Source: Aurantimonas coralicida DSM 14790
GTDB lineage: Bacteria > Pseudomonadota > Alphaproteobacteria > Rhizobiales > Rhizobiaceae
NCBI RefSeq assembly: GCF_000421645.1
Contig: NZ_ATXK01000001.1
Location: 930,001-994,000 of the forward strand
Direction: 5' to 3'
DNA length: 64,000 nucleotides
In this document: in pieces, positions 36,788 through 47,004 of the stretch
Position numbering within the stretch: the stretch's first letter is position 1
Layout: the number at the start of each line of letters is the position of its first letter
Notes under the pieces: model-generated
Database searches by the model: none
What the model was told of the DNA's origin: nothing
The model's input: the letters and a program-made list of their open reading frames with translations, nothing else
Made by a program: the position numbers and the translations under genes

Positions 36788-37495
36788 ATGAGCACAGCCC
36801 CCGTCCTGCACCGCTACCGCGATGGCGACGCTTTGGCCGAGGCCCTCGCGGTCGGCGTGGCCGCCGTCCTCGCCGGCGCCATCGCTACCCGCGGCACGGC
36901 GACCCTGGCGGTCTCCGGGGGCTCGACGCCGAAGCGCTTCTTCGAGCGTCTGTCGCAGGCCGAGATCGACTGGCCGAATGTCAACGTGCTCCTGGTGGAC
37001 GAACGCTGGGTGCCGGCAACGAGCGATCGCTCGAACGCCGCGCTGGTCGCCGACAAGCTCTTGAAGAACCTCGCCGCGGCGGCGCATTTCATTCCCTTCT
37101 ATCTCGACGCCGAAACGCCGGAGGACGCGCGCGAGGATCTCGCCGAGCGCTTCCGGCGGCTGGCCCGCCCGCTCGACGCCGCCGTGCTCGGCATGGGCAC
37201 GGACGGCCATACCGCCTCCTTCTTTCCGGGCGGCGACAATCTCGATGCCGCCATCGACCCGCAGACCACCGAGCCGGTCGTCGCCATGCGTGCGCCCGGG
37301 GCCGGCGAGCCCCGCGTCACCCTGACCCTGCCGATGCTGGTGGAAGCGCGGCTCCTGGCGATCCACATCGAGGGCGAGGAGAAGCTCGCCGTCTACGAAA
37401 AGGCATTGGCCGGCGGCCCCGTCGAGGAGCTGCCGATACGCGCGGTCCTCGAAGCACCGCGCAAGGACCCGGCCAACGTCTTCTGGTGTCCCTGA
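36788..37495 (+). CDS. pgl: 6-phosphogluconolactonase
   Basis: 235-residue DevB/Pgl-type lactonase of the SugarP_isomerase superfamily, hydrolysing 6-phosphogluconolactone to 6-phosphogluconate. Conserved [15 protein letters not shown] near residue 42 and [18 protein letters not shown] near residue 135 are present. It starts 11 bases after zwf and is followed 31 bases later by edd, so the three genes are co-transcribed. Confidence 0.95.
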   Translation: MSTAPVLHRYRDGDALAEALAVGVAAVLAGAIATRGTATLAVSGGSTPKRFFERLSQAEIDWPNVNVLLVDERWVPATSDRSNAALVADKLLKNLAAAAHFIPFYLDAETPEDAREDLAERFRRLARPLDAAVLGMGTDGHTASFFPGGDNLDAAIDPQTTEPVVAMRAPGAGEPRVTLTLPMLVEARLLAIHIEGEEKLAVYEKALAGGPVEELPIRAVLEAPRKDPANVFWCP

Positions 37496-37526
37496 CGCCC
37501 CTTTCACCGTCCAGGAGGTCAATCCC

Positions 37527-39344
37527 ATGACCGTCGATCCGCGCATTGCAGAGATCACCGACCGCATCCGAGAGCGTTCCGCGCCGACGCGCGAACCCTA
37601 TGTGGCGCGCATCATGGCCAAGGGCGCCGAGGGACCGAAGCGCTCGACCCTGACCTGCGGCAACCTCGCCCATGGCTTCGCCGCCTGCGGCCCGCTGGAC
37701 AAGTCCCGGCTGTCGGGCGACCAGACGCCCAATCTCGGCATCATCACCGCCTATAACGACATGCTCTCGGCCCATCAGCCCTTCGAGCGCTATCCCGAAC
37801 TGATCCGCGAGGCGGCCCGCGCCATGGGCGGCACCGCGCAGGTGGCGTCCGGCGTTCCGGCCATGTGCGACGGCGTCACGCAAGGCCAGGCCGGCATGGA
37901 GCTGTCGCTGTTCTCGCGCGACGTGATCGCCATGGCGACCGCCGTCGGCCTCTCCCACGACATGTTCGACGCCGCAGTCTATCTGGGCGTCTGCGACAAG
38001 ATCGTGCCGGGCCTGACCATCGCTGCTTTGACCTTCGGCCATCTGCCGGCGATCTTCGTGCCGGCCGGGCCGATGACCTCGGGCCTGCCCAATGACGAGA
38101 AGAGCCGCATCCGCCAGCTCTACGCCGAAGGCAAGGTCGGGCGCGAGGAACTGCTCGCCGCCGAATCCCAGTCCTATCACGGCCCCGGCACCTGCACCTT
38201 CTACGGCACCGCCAATTCCAACCAGATGCTGATGGAGATCATGGGCCTGCACACGCCGGGCTCGTCCTTCGTCAATCCGAACACGCCGCTGCGCGATGCG
38301 CTGACGCGGGAAGCGGCTAGGCGCGCCCTGTCGATCACCGCGCTGGGCAACGAATACACGCCGGCCGGTCTGGTGGTGGACGAGCGCGCCGTGGTCAACG
38401 GCGTCGTCGGGCTGCACGCCACGGGCGGCTCGACCAACCACACCATGCATCTGGTCGCGATGGCCGCGGCCGCCGGCATCAGGCTGACCTGGCAGGACAT
38501 TTCCGACCTGTCGGACATCACGCCGCTGCTGGCCCGCGTCTATCCGAACGGCCTCGCCGACGTGAACCATTTCCAGGCGGCCGGCGGCATGGGCTTCCTG
38601 ATCCGCGAACTGCTCGATTGCGGCCTCCTGCACGAGGATGTGCGGACCGCATGGGGCCATGGCCTGCGCGCCTATACGGTCGAGGCGCGGCTGGCGCCGG
38701 ACGGCGAGACCGTGCTGCGCGAAGCCGCCCCCGCCCACAGCGGCGATCCCAAGGTGCTGACCACCGCCGACCAGCCCTTCTCGTCCAATGGCGGCTTGCG
38801 CATGCTCAAGGGCAATCTCGGCAAGGCCGTCATCAAGGTTTCCGCCGTCCGGCCCGAACGCCGCATCGTCGAGGCGCCGGCGAAGATCTTCCACGACCAG
38901 AACGACATGAAGGCCGCCTTCGATTCCGGCGAGCTCAACCGCGACTTCGTCGCCGTGGTCCGCTTCCAGGGCCCCAAATCCAACGGCATGCCGGAACTGC
39001 ACAAGCTGACGCCGCTGCTCGGCGTCCTCCTCGACCGCGGCCACAAGGTGGCGCTGGTCACCGATGGGCGGATGTCGGGGGCCAGCGGCAAGGTGCCGGC
39101 GGCGATCCACGTCACGCCGGAAGCCAAGGCAGGCGGGATGATCGCCAGGCTGGTCGATGGCGACATGGTGCGCCTCGATGCCGATGGCGGCACGCTGGAA
39201 ATCCTCGTGGACGCCGACGAACTGGCAGCGCGGCCCCTCGCCGACCCCGATCTCAGCGGCAACGAATTCGGCATGGGCCGGGAATTGTTCGCCACCTTCC
39301 GGGCGGCAGTGGGCACGGCCGACGCAGGCGCCAGCGTCTTTTGA
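37527..39344 (+). CDS. edd: Phosphogluconate dehydratase
   Basis: 605-residue IlvD/Edd family Fe-S dehydratase converting 6-phosphogluconate to KDPG. Conserved [27 protein letters not shown] and [14 protein letters not shown] supply the cluster cysteines, and [16 protein letters not shown] lies near the C-terminus. Ribosome site AGGAGG stands well spaced before ATG 37527. Last gene of zwf-pgl-edd; the aldolase gene eda does not follow and must lie elsewhere. Confidence 0.97.
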   Translation: MTVDPRIAEITDRIRERSAPTREPYVARIMAKGAEGPKRSTLTCGNLAHGFAACGPLDKSRLSGDQTPNLGIITAYNDMLSAHQPFERYPELIREAARAMGGTAQVASGVPAMCDGVTQGQAGMELSLFSRDVIAMATAVGLSHDMFDAAVYLGVCDKIVPGLTIAALTFGHLPAIFVPAGPMTSGLPNDEKSRIRQLYAEGKVGREELLAAESQSYHGPGTCTFYGTANSNQMLMEIMGLHTPGSSFVNPNTPLRDALTREAARRALSITALGNEYTPAGLVVDERAVVNGVVGLHATGGSTNHTMHLVAMAAAAGIRLTWQDISDLSDITPLLARVYPNGLADVNHFQAAGGMGFLIRELLDCGLLHEDVRTAWGHGLRAYTVEARLAPDGETVLREAAPAHSGDPKVLTTADQPFSSNGGLRMLKGNLGKAVIKVSAVRPERRIVEAPAKIFHDQNDMKAAFDSGELNRDFVAVVRFQGPKSNGMPELHKLTPLLGVLLDRGHKVALVTDGRMSGASGKVPAAIHVTPEAKAGGMIARLVDGDMVRLDADGGTLEILVDADELAARPLADPDLSGNEFGMGRELFATFRAAVGTADAGASVF

Positions 39345-39421
39345 CGGCTTCCGCAGCGCGCGTTCGCATGATAGCGCACTAAATGGTCTGCCCGAGGAGG
39401 CGGAACCATGGATTCCTGTTG

Positions 39422-41383
39422 ATGAATTTCGCCAAGAGCATGCTGGCCATCTCCCTGCGACAGCTCGGTATCGTCCACGACATCCTGATCGCCGCGGTAT
39501 CGATGACCATCGCCATGTCGATCGCCTGGGGATGGCAGCCGCTGTTCAGCGTCTGGCAGATCTGGCTTCTGATCGGTGCCTATACGGCACTGAGCGCGGT
39601 CTGCTTTCCGTTCTTCTCGCTCAACAGCGGCGCCTGGCGCTACGCCTCGCTGCTCGACGTGCTGTCGATCGTCAAGGCGGTCACCTTCATCAACCTCGCC
39701 TTCCTGCTGCTGCATTTCCTGCTGTTTCGCGGCGCCTTCCTGCCCCGCTCCACGATCGTGATCTCCTGGTTCATCATGATCGTCGGCCTGGGCGGCCCCC
39801 GCCTCGCCTACCGGCTGATGAAGGAGCGCCGCCTCGACCGCCGCAGCCTCGCCGCCTCGGCCATCGCCGGCACCAAGCGCGACCTCCTGCTCTACGGCTT
39901 CAACGACAATGCCGACCTGTTCATCCGCAACAGCCGCCGCAACCGCCGGCAGGACGCCATCGTCGGCATCATCGACGAGAAGTCCAAGAACCGGCGCCGG
40001 CAATTGCATGGCATCCGCGTGCTCGGCACGCTGGCGGAACTGGAACAGACCATCGCCTGGGCCGAGAAGCGGGGCACGCCGGTCGGCGAACTGGTGGTCA
40101 CCGAGGTCGACATTCCGGCCGCGCGGCTGTCGCGCATCGTCGCCACCTGCGCGCCGCTTGGCGTGACAGTCAAGCGGCTGCCCGACATCAGCCAGACGGG
40201 CATCGTCGACGAGAACCGGCCGATCGAGCCGCTTCCGATCGCGCTGGAAGATCTTCTGGGGCGCCAGGAGGTGGATCTCGACATCGCCGAGGTCGAGCGG
40301 CTGATCAAGGACCGGCTGGTCATCGTCACCGGCGCCGGCGGGTCGATCGGTTCCGAACTCGTGCGCCAGATCGCGCGCTTCGCGCCGCGCCGTCTCGTCC
40401 TCGTCGACAATTCCGAATTCAATCTCTGGTCGGTCACCCGGCAGATTTCCGATGAATTCCCCGGCGTCCCGATCCTGCCGCGGATCGTCGACGTGCGCCA
40501 CGGCAACCGCATCCGGGCGCTGTTCGCCGAAGTCGGGCCCGACGTCGTCTTCCACGCCGCCGCCCTCAAGCACGTGCCCATCGTCGAGGACAATCCGGTC
40601 GAGGGGATCGACACCAACCTCCTGGGCACCCGCAACGTCGCTGATGCCACCCTTGCCGCCGGCGCCTCGGCCTTCGTGATGATCTCGACCGACAAGGCGG
40701 TGAACCCGTCCAACGTCATGGGCGCGACCAAGCGGGCCGCCGAAGCCTATTGCCAGGCACTGGATCTCGATCAGGACGCGACCCGCTTCATCACGGTGCG
40801 CTTCGGCAACGTCCTCGGCTCAACCGGCTCGGTGATCCCGCTGTTCCGCTCGCAGCTGGAAAAGGGCGGGCCGCTGACGGTCACCCACCCGCACATCACC
40901 CGCTTCTTCATGACCATTCCCGAGGCGTCGCGGCTGATCCTGCACGCGGCGGGCCACGGCATGACCGACACCCGCGCCAAGGGCCAGATCTTCGTGCTCG
41001 ACATGGGCAAGCCGATCCGCGTCGCCGAACTCGCCGAGCGGGTGATCCAGCTGGCCGGGCTGAAGCCGCATATCGACATCGACATCCGCTTCGTCGGCTT
41101 GCGCAAGGGCGAGAAGCTCTACGAGGAACTGTTCGGCGAGGGCGAGACGCGCGAGGAGACCGGCCGCGCCGGCCTGCTCATCGCCGGCTCTCGCGTCAGC
41201 GACGTGAAGCTCCTGTCGCGCAGCTTCGCCAATATCGAGGGTGCGGTCGCAGCCGGCGATGCCGAGCGCGCGCTGGAGATCCTCAGGCGCATCGTGCCGG
41301 AATACCAGCCGGCCATCATCGACGACGATACAGGCGCCGACCCGGCGCGTCTGGCACAGCCGACACCGCCGGCACCGGCCTGA
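39422..41383 (+). CDS. Nucleotide-sugar 4,6-dehydratase, WbpM/CapD/FlaA1-like membrane protein
   Basis: 653 residues. Four hydrophobic segments in the first 130 residues anchor it in the inner membrane, followed by a CoA-binding-like region and a Rossmann SDR domain with [15 protein letters not shown] near residue 304. The active-site block [17 protein letters not shown] has Met where other SDRs carry Tyr, as is known for WbpM-type UDP-GlcNAc 4,6-dehydratases. It supplies a 6-deoxy-4-keto sugar nucleotide for the polysaccharide made by the locus that follows. ATG 39422 directly precedes the first amphipathic segment; an open extension of 13 residues upstream is unlikely. It lies 77 bases after edd. 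Confidence 0.9.
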   Translation: MNFAKSMLAISLRQLGIVHDILIAAVSMTIAMSIAWGWQPLFSVWQIWLLIGAYTALSAVCFPFFSLNSGAWRYASLLDVLSIVKAVTFINLAFLLLHFLLFRGAFLPRSTIVISWFIMIVGLGGPRLAYRLMKERRLDRRSLAASAIAGTKRDLLLYGFNDNADLFIRNSRRNRRQDAIVGIIDEKSKNRRRQLHGIRVLGTLAELEQTIAWAEKRGTPVGELVVTEVDIPAARLSRIVATCAPLGVTVKRLPDISQTGIVDENRPIEPLPIALEDLLGRQEVDLDIAEVERLIKDRLVIVTGAGGSIGSELVRQIARFAPRRLVLVDNSEFNLWSVTRQISDEFPGVPILPRIVDVRHGNRIRALFAEVGPDVVFHAAALKHVPIVEDNPVEGIDTNLLGTRNVADATLAAGASAFVMISTDKAVNPSNVMGATKRAAEAYCQALDLDQDATRFITVRFGNVLGSTGSVIPLFRSQLEKGGPLTVTHPHITRFFMTIPEASRLILHAAGHGMTDTRAKGQIFVLDMGKPIRVAELAERVIQLAGLKPHIDIDIRFVGLRKGEKLYEELFGEGETREETGRAGLLIAGSRVSDVKLLSRSFANIEGAVAAGDAERALEILRRIVPEYQPAIIDDDTGADPARLAQPTPPAPA

Positions 41384-41488
41384 TCCTCATCGCAACACCA
41401 TCGCGGGACGCTGGCTGAACGGCCTGCGCTGGCGACAGCGCGCGCTCGCCCCCCACGTCGTCGATCCGCCGCGGACCGCGCGCCGGGA

Positions 41489-43501
41489 CTACAGCGCCTG
41501 ACGGCGGCCGCGAATGTCGGCGATGTGCTTCTTCACCGCGGCGATGTCGTTCTGCAGCCGCACGACTTCCTCGTCGTCGCCCGCCTGCGGCATCTCGCTG
41601 TCGGCGGGATCGGGAAGATCGCCGCCCAGCGCACGAATGCGCTCGCGCAGCGTCCGGCGCCGCGCGGCCGGCGGCAGGGCCTCGTCTTCGCCCGCACTGT
41701 CCGCTTCCGACGCGTTTTGCGTCGGAGCCGCGGCATCCTCTGCGTCATTCGCCGGGACCGGCCGATCCTCCGACGCATCGGTCCCGACCGGTGCCGGGTC
41801 GGCCTCGTCGGACACGGGCTCTTCGGCAACCGGCATCGCCTCGGCCATGCGCCGTTGATCTTGCGCGCTCGCATGGACCGATGGACGGAAGTCGTCGTCC
41901 GCAGTCTCTGTGCCGGCGGTCATGGCGCCCTCCCCGGGGGCCAGAACGATGGCCGTGGAATAGCCGCCGCCATTGCCGAAATGACCGGTCGCGGCCGAGC
42001 CGTAGGACGTGCTGAAGCCCGTTGGGCGTGGCCGTGCGGCCATCTCCGCCCGCATCCGCATGGCGTTGCGATACTGCTCGGAGATCGCACCGACACCGGC
42101 CAGGAACACGCCGACCAGGAAGCCCAGCATGCCGCCGGCCCCGACCACCAGGCGCCGCGACAGGCTGGAGGGCCGCAGCGGCGGGGTGGCTTCCGAGATC
42201 ACCCGGACATTGGCCGTGTTGATGCCCTGCTGTTCACCGGTTTCCCGGGCGCGCAGCAGGTAGGATTCATAGACTGCCCGCGACGCCTCGACCTCGCGCT
42301 GCAATTCGCGTAGCCGAACGAAGGAGCCGCTCGTCGCCACCTGATCGGACTTCAGCTCGTCGAGCTGCCGGGTGAGATCGCTATTGGTGCGCTCGGCGCG
42401 GGCAAGATCGGTCTGCGCCCCGGCAACGATCCGGGCGAGCTCGGAGCGGATGGCGTCGCGCGCCGAGGCCAGCGACTGGCGGCTGGCGATGAGCTGCGGA
42501 TGCCGGGGGCCGAGAGTGGCCGCCAGCGATGCGGTCTTCTGGGCGAGGTCCGAATAGGTGGCGCGCAGACGCGTCAACGCATCCGAGGTCAGCTCTTCGG
42601 GAAACGCGCCTTCGACCACGTCGTCGACACTGGCCCTGGACATCTGCTCGGCCTTGACCCTGAGGGCGGTCACATTGGCCCGGCCGCGCGACAGTTCGTC
42701 GTTGATCCGCAGGATGTAGCTGTCGTCGACGAGCTGCCCGCCGACGCCGACGAGCTCGTTCTCGGACTTGTAGTCCTCTACCGCCCGTTCGGCGGCCGAG
42801 ACCTTCTCGCGCAGTTCGGCCAGGCGCGAGGAAAGCGCGTTGGTCGCCCGCCCCGCCGTATCCGACTGGACCTCGGCCAGATGGTCGATGAAGGTATTGG
42901 CGACCAGACGCGACAGCCGGGCGGATTTCTCGGGGTTTTCGGTCGTCACCGAGATGTTGAGGATGAAGCTCTTGGCATCGCGCGAGACGCCGGTGACCTC
43001 GCGCAGATTCTCCATCGTCTGCAGGAAGCGTTCGTTGGTCGATGCGGTGGTGGGGGTGGTGAGGCCGAGGCTTTCCAGCGACGGCAGCAGCGATTCGCCC
43101 TGGCCGTTGAACTCGGGATCCGACGTCAGGTCGGCGCTCTCGACGATCTTGGCCATCATGTCGTTGGAATTGATCACCGCGATCTGGCTCTCGATCAGGG
43201 CGAGCGTCGCCTCCGTCGGCAGGCCGTTCGGCGTGACCTCGTTCTGCACCACCTTGATGTCGCGGGGATCGGCGAAGATCTGCGAATAGGCGGTGTATTT
43301 CTTCGGCATCGACAGCGCGAAGGCGACGCCGAGCAACAGCCCGAAGATGGTCGTCAGGATGATCAGCCGCCGCGCCGACCAGACCGACTGGAAGACATGC
43401 ACCGGGTCGATCAGCGAGCCGTTGGAATCCTGCATCTGCGGTCCTGACGGGCGCGCGGCATACGGTGCGTTCGGGTTCGTCTCGGATGAGAACATAGCCA
43501 T
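41489..43501 (-). CDS. Wzz/GumC-type polysaccharide co-polymerase without kinase domain
   Basis: 670-residue inner-membrane chain-length and export protein. A Wzz domain begins near residue 30 with the first membrane helix (LIILTTIFGLLLGVAFALSM), then a long periplasmic coiled-coil region (about 170-390), and a GNVR-type second helix near residue 435 preceded by PPLRPSSLSRR. In rhizobial ExoP and similar PCP-2a proteins a cytoplasmic tyrosine kinase follows; here the last 200 residues are instead disordered, acidic and Pro/Ala-rich, ending in a short coiled coil (VVRLQNDIAAVKKHIADI). No Walker motif or Tyr cluster is present. ATG 43501 was chosen over TTG 43531; ATG 43495 is also possible. 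Confidence 0.88.
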   Translation of the reverse strand: MAMFSSETNPNAPYAARPSGPQMQDSNGSLIDPVHVFQSVWSARRLIILTTIFGLLLGVAFALSMPKKYTAYSQIFADPRDIKVVQNEVTPNGLPTEATLALIESQIAVINSNDMMAKIVESADLTSDPEFNGQGESLLPSLESLGLTTPTTASTNERFLQTMENLREVTGVSRDAKSFILNISVTTENPEKSARLSRLVANTFIDHLAEVQSDTAGRATNALSSRLAELREKVSAAERAVEDYKSENELVGVGGQLVDDSYILRINDELSRGRANVTALRVKAEQMSRASVDDVVEGAFPEELTSDALTRLRATYSDLAQKTASLAATLGPRHPQLIASRQSLASARDAIRSELARIVAGAQTDLARAERTNSDLTRQLDELKSDQVATSGSFVRLRELQREVEASRAVYESYLLRARETGEQQGINTANVRVISEATPPLRPSSLSRRLVVGAGGMLGFLVGVFLAGVGAISEQYRNAMRMRAEMAARPRPTGFSTSYGSAATGHFGNGGGYSTAIVLAPGEGAMTAGTETADDDFRPSVHASAQDQRRMAEAMPVAEEPVSDEADPAPVGTDASEDRPVPANDAEDAAAPTQNASEADSAGEDEALPPAARRRTLRERIRALGGDLPDPADSEMPQAGDDEEVVRLQNDIAAVKKHIADIRGRRQAL

Positions 43502-43614
43502 ATCGATCCGCAGAATAGCCGTCCGGATCAAGTGCCGGAGCTTGCCGACCGACTCTGGGCAATCATGGCTAATGAACGGTTAAGACGCACGTCCCTAGCG
43601 GAACTTTCCGTCGG

Positions 43615-44778
43615 TCAGCCGGCCCGCAGGCGCGATTTCAGCAGTTCCATCCATGGTTTCGGGCGCAGGTCGCGGTCGAGCGGAAGCGGCCGGTCGGGAT
43701 GGCCGTCCGGCCGCGGCAGCACATCCGGCACCCAGCTGTAGCGGTCGGTGATGCCCCAAACCGTCACCGCCTGGGGCGGCTTCCAGGCGAAGATCGCGTC
43801 GAGAAGGTCGGAGACCAGCCCATAGGCGGTCTCGTCCTGCGCCGCGTTGCTCGGCGGGGTTTCCCAGTCGATGATATCCAGCTCGGTGACCATCAGCCCG
43901 ACGCCGAGCCGGTCAAGCTCCTTGTGGAAGCGTTCGAGCCCCTCCTTGTCGATCTGACGGCCCGCATACAGATGCCCCTGCATGCCGACGCTGTGGACCG
44001 GCACATTGCCGTCCTGCAGCTGGCGCACGATGCCGAGCATGATTTCCCGACGGGCGTCGAAGCGCGGGCCGACGAATTCCAGATCGTAGTCGTTGATCAC
44101 CAGCCGCGCCTGCGGATCGGCCCGGGCCGAGGCCGCAAAGGCGATGGGGATATGCTTGGGCCCCAGCTTGTCCAGCCAGACGGTCTGGCGCAGCGGGCCT
44201 TCGGTCGCCGGATCGTTGGCGATGACCTCGTTGACGACATCCCATCCGGTCAGCCGGCCCTTGTAGCGGTCGCCGATCCGTTCGATGTGGTCGACCAGCG
44301 CGGCCTCCGCCGCGGCCGGCGTGTCGAGCCGCTCCACCCAGTCCGGGGTCGCGCCCCACCAGACATGGCAGGTGCCCCGGCTGAGCCGGGTGTTCTGAAG
44401 GGCGAAATCGACCACCCGGTCGGCGGGCTCGAAATTCCACTGGTCGGGCGCGGGATGGACGAGGCTGAACTTCAGCCCGTTCATCGGCATGATCAGGTCG
44501 CAATGATCGAGAAACGCCTGCTTGTAGCCGGGGTCGACCTCCATGAACTCGGCCTGGATGGCGCCGCCCAGCGGCACGCCGCCGGCCGCTCGCGCACCCG
44601 TTCCGGCGGCCGATGCCGCACCCGGCGCCAAGGCCAGCGCGGCCCCGGCACCCAGAAGGGAACGGCGCGTTAAACTTCCCGCGCTAGTCGGGGACGAGCC
44701 GCCGGGCGCCGCCGCTTCCGGCTGGTGCACGCTTCGCAGCTTGGAACGTGCATCGCGCCCGCGGTGGTGTATCGTCAT
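43615..44778 (-). CDS. Tat-exported GH10 endo-beta-1,4-xylanase-like glycanase
   Basis: 387-residue glycoside hydrolase family 10 enzyme. A twin-arginine signal (LTRRSLLGAGAALALAPGAASA) lies near residues 36-57. The GH10 barrel has the acid/base Glu in WDVVNEVI and the nucleophile Glu in TELDI, plus conserved HVWWG and SVGMQGHL. By family it cleaves internal beta-1,4 xylosidic bonds. Because it sits within a polysaccharide locus, it may trim the polymer made here, as ExoK-type glycanases do in rhizobia; this is inference. ATG 44778 has GGGAG upstream; the in-frame ATG 44814 would overlap the start of the divergent flippase gene. Only 29 bases separate the two starts. Confidence 0.9.
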   Translation of the reverse strand: MTIHHRGRDARSKLRSVHQPEAAAPGGSSPTSAGSLTRRSLLGAGAALALAPGAASAAGTGARAAGGVPLGGAIQAEFMEVDPGYKQAFLDHCDLIMPMNGLKFSLVHPAPDQWNFEPADRVVDFALQNTRLSRGTCHVWWGATPDWVERLDTPAAAEAALVDHIERIGDRYKGRLTGWDVVNEVIANDPATEGPLRQTVWLDKLGPKHIPIAFAASARADPQARLVINDYDLEFVGPRFDARREIMLGIVRQLQDGNVPVHSVGMQGHLYAGRQIDKEGLERFHKELDRLGVGLMVTELDIIDWETPPSNAAQDETAYGLVSDLLDAIFAWKPPQAVTVWGITDRYSWVPDVLPRPDGHPDRPLPLDRDLRPKPWMELLKSRLRAG

Positions 44779-44807
44779 CTGCCTATCGCTCTCCCGAAGG
44801 TTGGAGC

Positions 44808-46121
44808 ATGCCACGCACAGCAGTCTGGATCGAAAGCTTTAAGGGCAACCTAAGCGTGATCCGCGATTACGCCTGGTTGCTCAGCGGATCCGCCGGCCGG
44901 CTGGTCCTGTCGCTCGCCTATTTCGTCAGCATCGCCAATGGCCTGTCCGTCGGCGATTTCGGCCTGTTCGCCACCGCGTCGGCCACCGGCATCGTCCTGT
45001 CGCGCATCGGCGGCTTCGGCTTCGTCTCGCCGCTCTACCGGGTGGCGACGGTGCGCCAGCGTCTGGTCGGCACCTACACGGCCGGCCTCATCGTCGCCTT
45101 CCTCCTGTCGCTACCCGTCGTCGCCATTGCCGCCGCCGGCTTCTATGCCGCCTTCTTCGACGGCGAGATGGGCATTGCCGCCTTCGTCGCCGTGGTCACC
45201 GCGGAAATCCTCTTCTGGCGGGCGCTGGAAGTGGTGGTCATCGTCAATAACGGCCTCGGCCGCTTCGGACGGGGCGCCAGCATCGTCATCGCCGGTTCGG
45301 CGATCCGTGCCGCCGCCGCGGTCGGCTTCGTCCTTGTCGGCAGCGGCACCCTGCTGGAATGGTCCTGGATCTACATGACGGCCAATGCCGTCGCCGCGCT
45401 CTTCGCCATTGTCGGCTTCTACCCGCGCCAGCGGCTGCGCTTCCGGCCGGCACTCTATCTGGGGCGCTGGCGCGACAGCCTGTCGGTCGCCGGCGCCGAG
45501 ATCATCTTCTATCTGCAGTCCGAGCTCGACAAGCTGCTGGTCCTGTCGCTGGGCGGACCGCAGATGGCCGGCATCTACGCCATCCTGATGCGCCTGATCG
45601 ACCTGACGGCGCTGCCGATCCGCTCGGCCAACACGATGATCGTGCAGAAGCTGATGAAGAGCCCGGGCTGGATCTCCGACTGGAAGAGGCGCTGGGGGCT
45701 GGAAGCGATCGTCGCGGTCGTCTCGGTCGCCGGGCTCGCGGTCCTCGGCGGCATCCTGCACCTCTACCCCACGCTCCTCGGCCGCAATGTCGCCGACGCC
45801 GCGCCGCTGGTCCTCGTCGCGCTTTTCGTCCCGGCCTTCCGCAATCTCATCGAATACGAGAGCGAGCTGCTCTATGCCCGCGGCAAGACCGGTCTGCGCG
45901 CGCTGATCCTGGCCATCGTCGGCCTGATCAAGGCGGGGCTTCTGGTGGTGCTGCTGCGCGCCGCGCCCGACACCGAACGCTGGATCCTCGGCCTGAACGG
46001 GCTGTTCCTGGTGCTGTGGATCGTCTCGGCGTCCTCGACCTACGCCGCCTTCGACTGGTCGCGCCCGCGCCGCCGCCGGTCGCGCCGCTGGCTCAGATCA
46101 GCCCCACAGCCCGGCGAATGA
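44808..46121 (+). CDS. Polysaccharide flippase, Wzx-like (MATE/MOP superfamily)
   Basis: 437-residue protein with about 12 hydrophobic segments and the layout of oligosaccharide flippases (Polysacc_synt type), which turn lipid-linked repeat units to the periplasmic face. Charged residues in YLGRWRDSLSVAGAEIIFYL and LQSELDKLLVLSLGG mark the family's central region; a very basic tail (RRRRSRRWLR) ends the protein. ATG 44808 has GGAG five bases upstream. Its 3' end overlaps the convergent DUF6492 gene by 29 bases. It works with the Wzz-like protein and the Wzy-like protein at 50.2 kb. Confidence 0.85.
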   Translation: MPRTAVWIESFKGNLSVIRDYAWLLSGSAGRLVLSLAYFVSIANGLSVGDFGLFATASATGIVLSRIGGFGFVSPLYRVATVRQRLVGTYTAGLIVAFLLSLPVVAIAAAGFYAAFFDGEMGIAAFVAVVTAEILFWRALEVVVIVNNGLGRFGRGASIVIAGSAIRAAAAVGFVLVGSGTLLEWSWIYMTANAVAALFAIVGFYPRQRLRFRPALYLGRWRDSLSVAGAEIIFYLQSELDKLLVLSLGGPQMAGIYAILMRLIDLTALPIRSANTMIVQKLMKSPGWISDWKRRWGLEAIVAVVSVAGLAVLGGILHLYPTLLGRNVADAAPLVLVALFVPAFRNLIEYESELLYARGKTGLRALILAIVGLIKAGLLVVLLRAAPDTERWILGLNGLFLVLWIVSASSTYAAFDWSRPRRRRSRRWLRSAPQPGE

Positions 46122-46977
46122 GCGCCGGGTCCGTCCCGGTGAAGGACTGGATGCCCGCCGCGACCTGATGCGGTGCGAGCCCGCGCGAGAAATCGGCCAG
46201 CGCCTCGGAATCCAGCGCCGCGCCGTTCCAGTACATGTGGCAGAGTTCGACATCGGTCGGGGCATGCCGGTCGGGCCGGTTCTCCAGCTCGGCGACGAAG
46301 CGGCCATAGAGCGTGCATTCCGACAGCGCCCGCCCGCCGACCAGGGTGCTCATCCACGAACGGCCGCCGACCGTCTCCATGCGGGTCTTCATCTCGCGCA
46401 CCGTGTCCGTGCGCCACGGAAGCAATGTCCCGATATAGCCCTCGTCGGTCGTTGCCGGCGCGTCGATCCCGAGCATGGCCCCGGCCCGGCGCGACCAGGC
46501 GCGGTGTTCGCTGCGGGCCGGTTCGTCGAGAAAGGCCACGGCGCCGGGACGCCGGAAGAAGTCGACACCCCCGTTGCGGTGAAACCAGCCGAGATCGAAG
46601 GGCCGCAGGAAGACGACGTCGGAATCCACCGACACGACGACCTCCTCGTCGAGGAGCGCGGAAATGGCGAGACGGCGCAGTTGCTGCACGTGCCAGCCCC
46701 GCAGCGGCGGACCCTTGGGCGTCAGCCAGATGCGGCGACGCCCGAGCGACAACGGATCGGGAAACGGCCGCAGCCATCGCGGCAGCAGATCGCGTTCGTC
46801 GACGATCTCCCGGCGCGGGCCGGCCAGTTGCCGGAACAGGGCGACATCGGCCCCCTCGACCATGATCAGATGACGGCGATGGCCGGTGACGCGCTGGTCC
46901 ATGCTCTCGCACAGCAGGCGACAGCGCTCGAAATCGCCGCGATAGCTCGACGTCACAATGGCCGACTGCAAGGTCAT
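46093..46977 (-). CDS. DUF6492 family protein, glycosyltransferase-like
   Basis: 294-residue DUF6492-type protein. A GT-A-like N-terminus (SAIVTSSYRGDFERCRLLCES) and a DxD motif in VVVSVDSDVVFLRPF near residue 115 suggest a metal-dependent nucleotide-sugar transferase; no member was characterised to my knowledge, so the function is inference. Position among WecG/TagA and GT4 genes, all on the minus strand, supports a role in assembling the repeat unit. It overlaps the convergent flippase gene by 29 bases at the 3' end. Confidence 0.78.
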   Translation of the reverse strand: MTLQSAIVTSSYRGDFERCRLLCESMDQRVTGHRRHLIMVEGADVALFRQLAGPRREIVDERDLLPRWLRPFPDPLSLGRRRIWLTPKGPPLRGWHVQQLRRLAISALLDEEVVVSVDSDVVFLRPFDLGWFHRNGGVDFFRRPGAVAFLDEPARSEHRAWSRRAGAMLGIDAPATTDEGYIGTLLPWRTDTVREMKTRMETVGGRSWMSTLVGGRALSECTLYGRFVAELENRPDRHAPTDVELCHMYWNGAALDSEALADFSRGLAPHQVAAGIQSFTGTDPALIRRAVGLI

Positions 46978-47004
46978 CGTCTCCGTCCCGCGGGCCTCAA
47001 AACA

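Noticed and set aside
43595-43615. CGGAACTTTCCG inverted repeat as an operator
   Set aside because: It lies just downstream of the GH10 stop rather than in a promoter, is short, and has no T tract for a terminator.
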